Assembly (NCBI GenBank): GCA_000328365.1 | Contig: KB310993.1 | Span: 358,153 to 422,152, forward strand | DNA: 64,000 nt | Direction of reading: 5' to 3' | Source: Capitella teleta | Lineage: Eukaryota; Annelida; Polychaeta; Capitellidae | Shown here: positions 63,967-64,000 of the stretch, in pieces | Layout: each line of letters starts with the position of its first letter | Numbering within the stretch: position 1 is the first letter of the stretch | Notes under the pieces: model-generated | What the model saw: only the letters and a program-made list of their open reading frames with translations | What the model was told of the DNA's origin: nothing | Database searches by the model: none | Program-made: the position numbers and the translations under genes

Positions 63967-64000
63967 GCAGCTATTAATCCTCTTACCCTTAATTAGGCTG

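Overview
This is nuclear DNA of an animal. Coding sequence is split by short GT-AG introns (many 50-300 bases), reading phase is conserved across every junction I joined, and the window carries tRNA-derived SINEs, a LINE scrap and small inverted-repeat transposons. The gene content (GnT-V/MGAT5, a CHST15-like sulfotransferase, a GH18 chitinase with a CBM14 domain, an SLC23 transporter and a spectraplakin with plakin repeats) fits an invertebrate, probably a deuterostome. I cannot name the species from sequence alone.

Layout. 1-2911: no gene. 2912-6369 (+): 14-exon SLC23 transporter, 705 residues. 7.1-7.6 kb: decayed LINE. 7635-10537 (-): 7-exon CHST15-like Golgi sulfotransferase, 479 residues, with damaged PAPS-binding motifs. 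10.9-12.9 kb: a duplicated 450-500 bp repeat carrying AGGTCA arrays, and a SINE. 13993-16364 (-): 10-exon secreted chitinase, 625 residues; a possible orphan coding exon lies just 3' of it. 18237-20174 (-): unrecognised intronless single-pass membrane protein of 645 residues. 20.2-24.4 kb: intergenic, rich in perfect hairpins, with a MITE that itself contains a tiny palindromic insertion. 24431-51991 (-): spectraplakin; 40 constitutive exons give an open frame of 3386 residues. 53558-59356 (-): MGAT5/GnT-V. 59.4-64 kb: no gene found; one MITE at the right edge.

The genes are functionally unrelated neighbours. Three act in glycan chemistry (sulfotransferase, chitinase, GnT-V), one in small-molecule uptake and one in cytoskeletal linkage. 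Nothing suggests an operon or a dedicated new system.

The most notable observations are: (i) tandem duplicated, phase-matched exon pairs in MGAT5, plus an apparent loss of 75-80 conserved catalytic-domain residues at one junction; (ii) a spectraplakin whose first exon lacks CH domains, with an internal alternative start encoding an acidic head, a 51-base basic cassette exon and a degenerate second EF-hand; (iii) a sulfotransferase lacking key PAPS-binding residues; (iv) an SLC23 signature that starts with Glu rather than the Pro of ascorbate carriers; (v) palindromic micro-insertions with target-site duplications. Exon models were made by hand from splice motifs, reading frame and remembered family sequences; no database or transcript was consulted.
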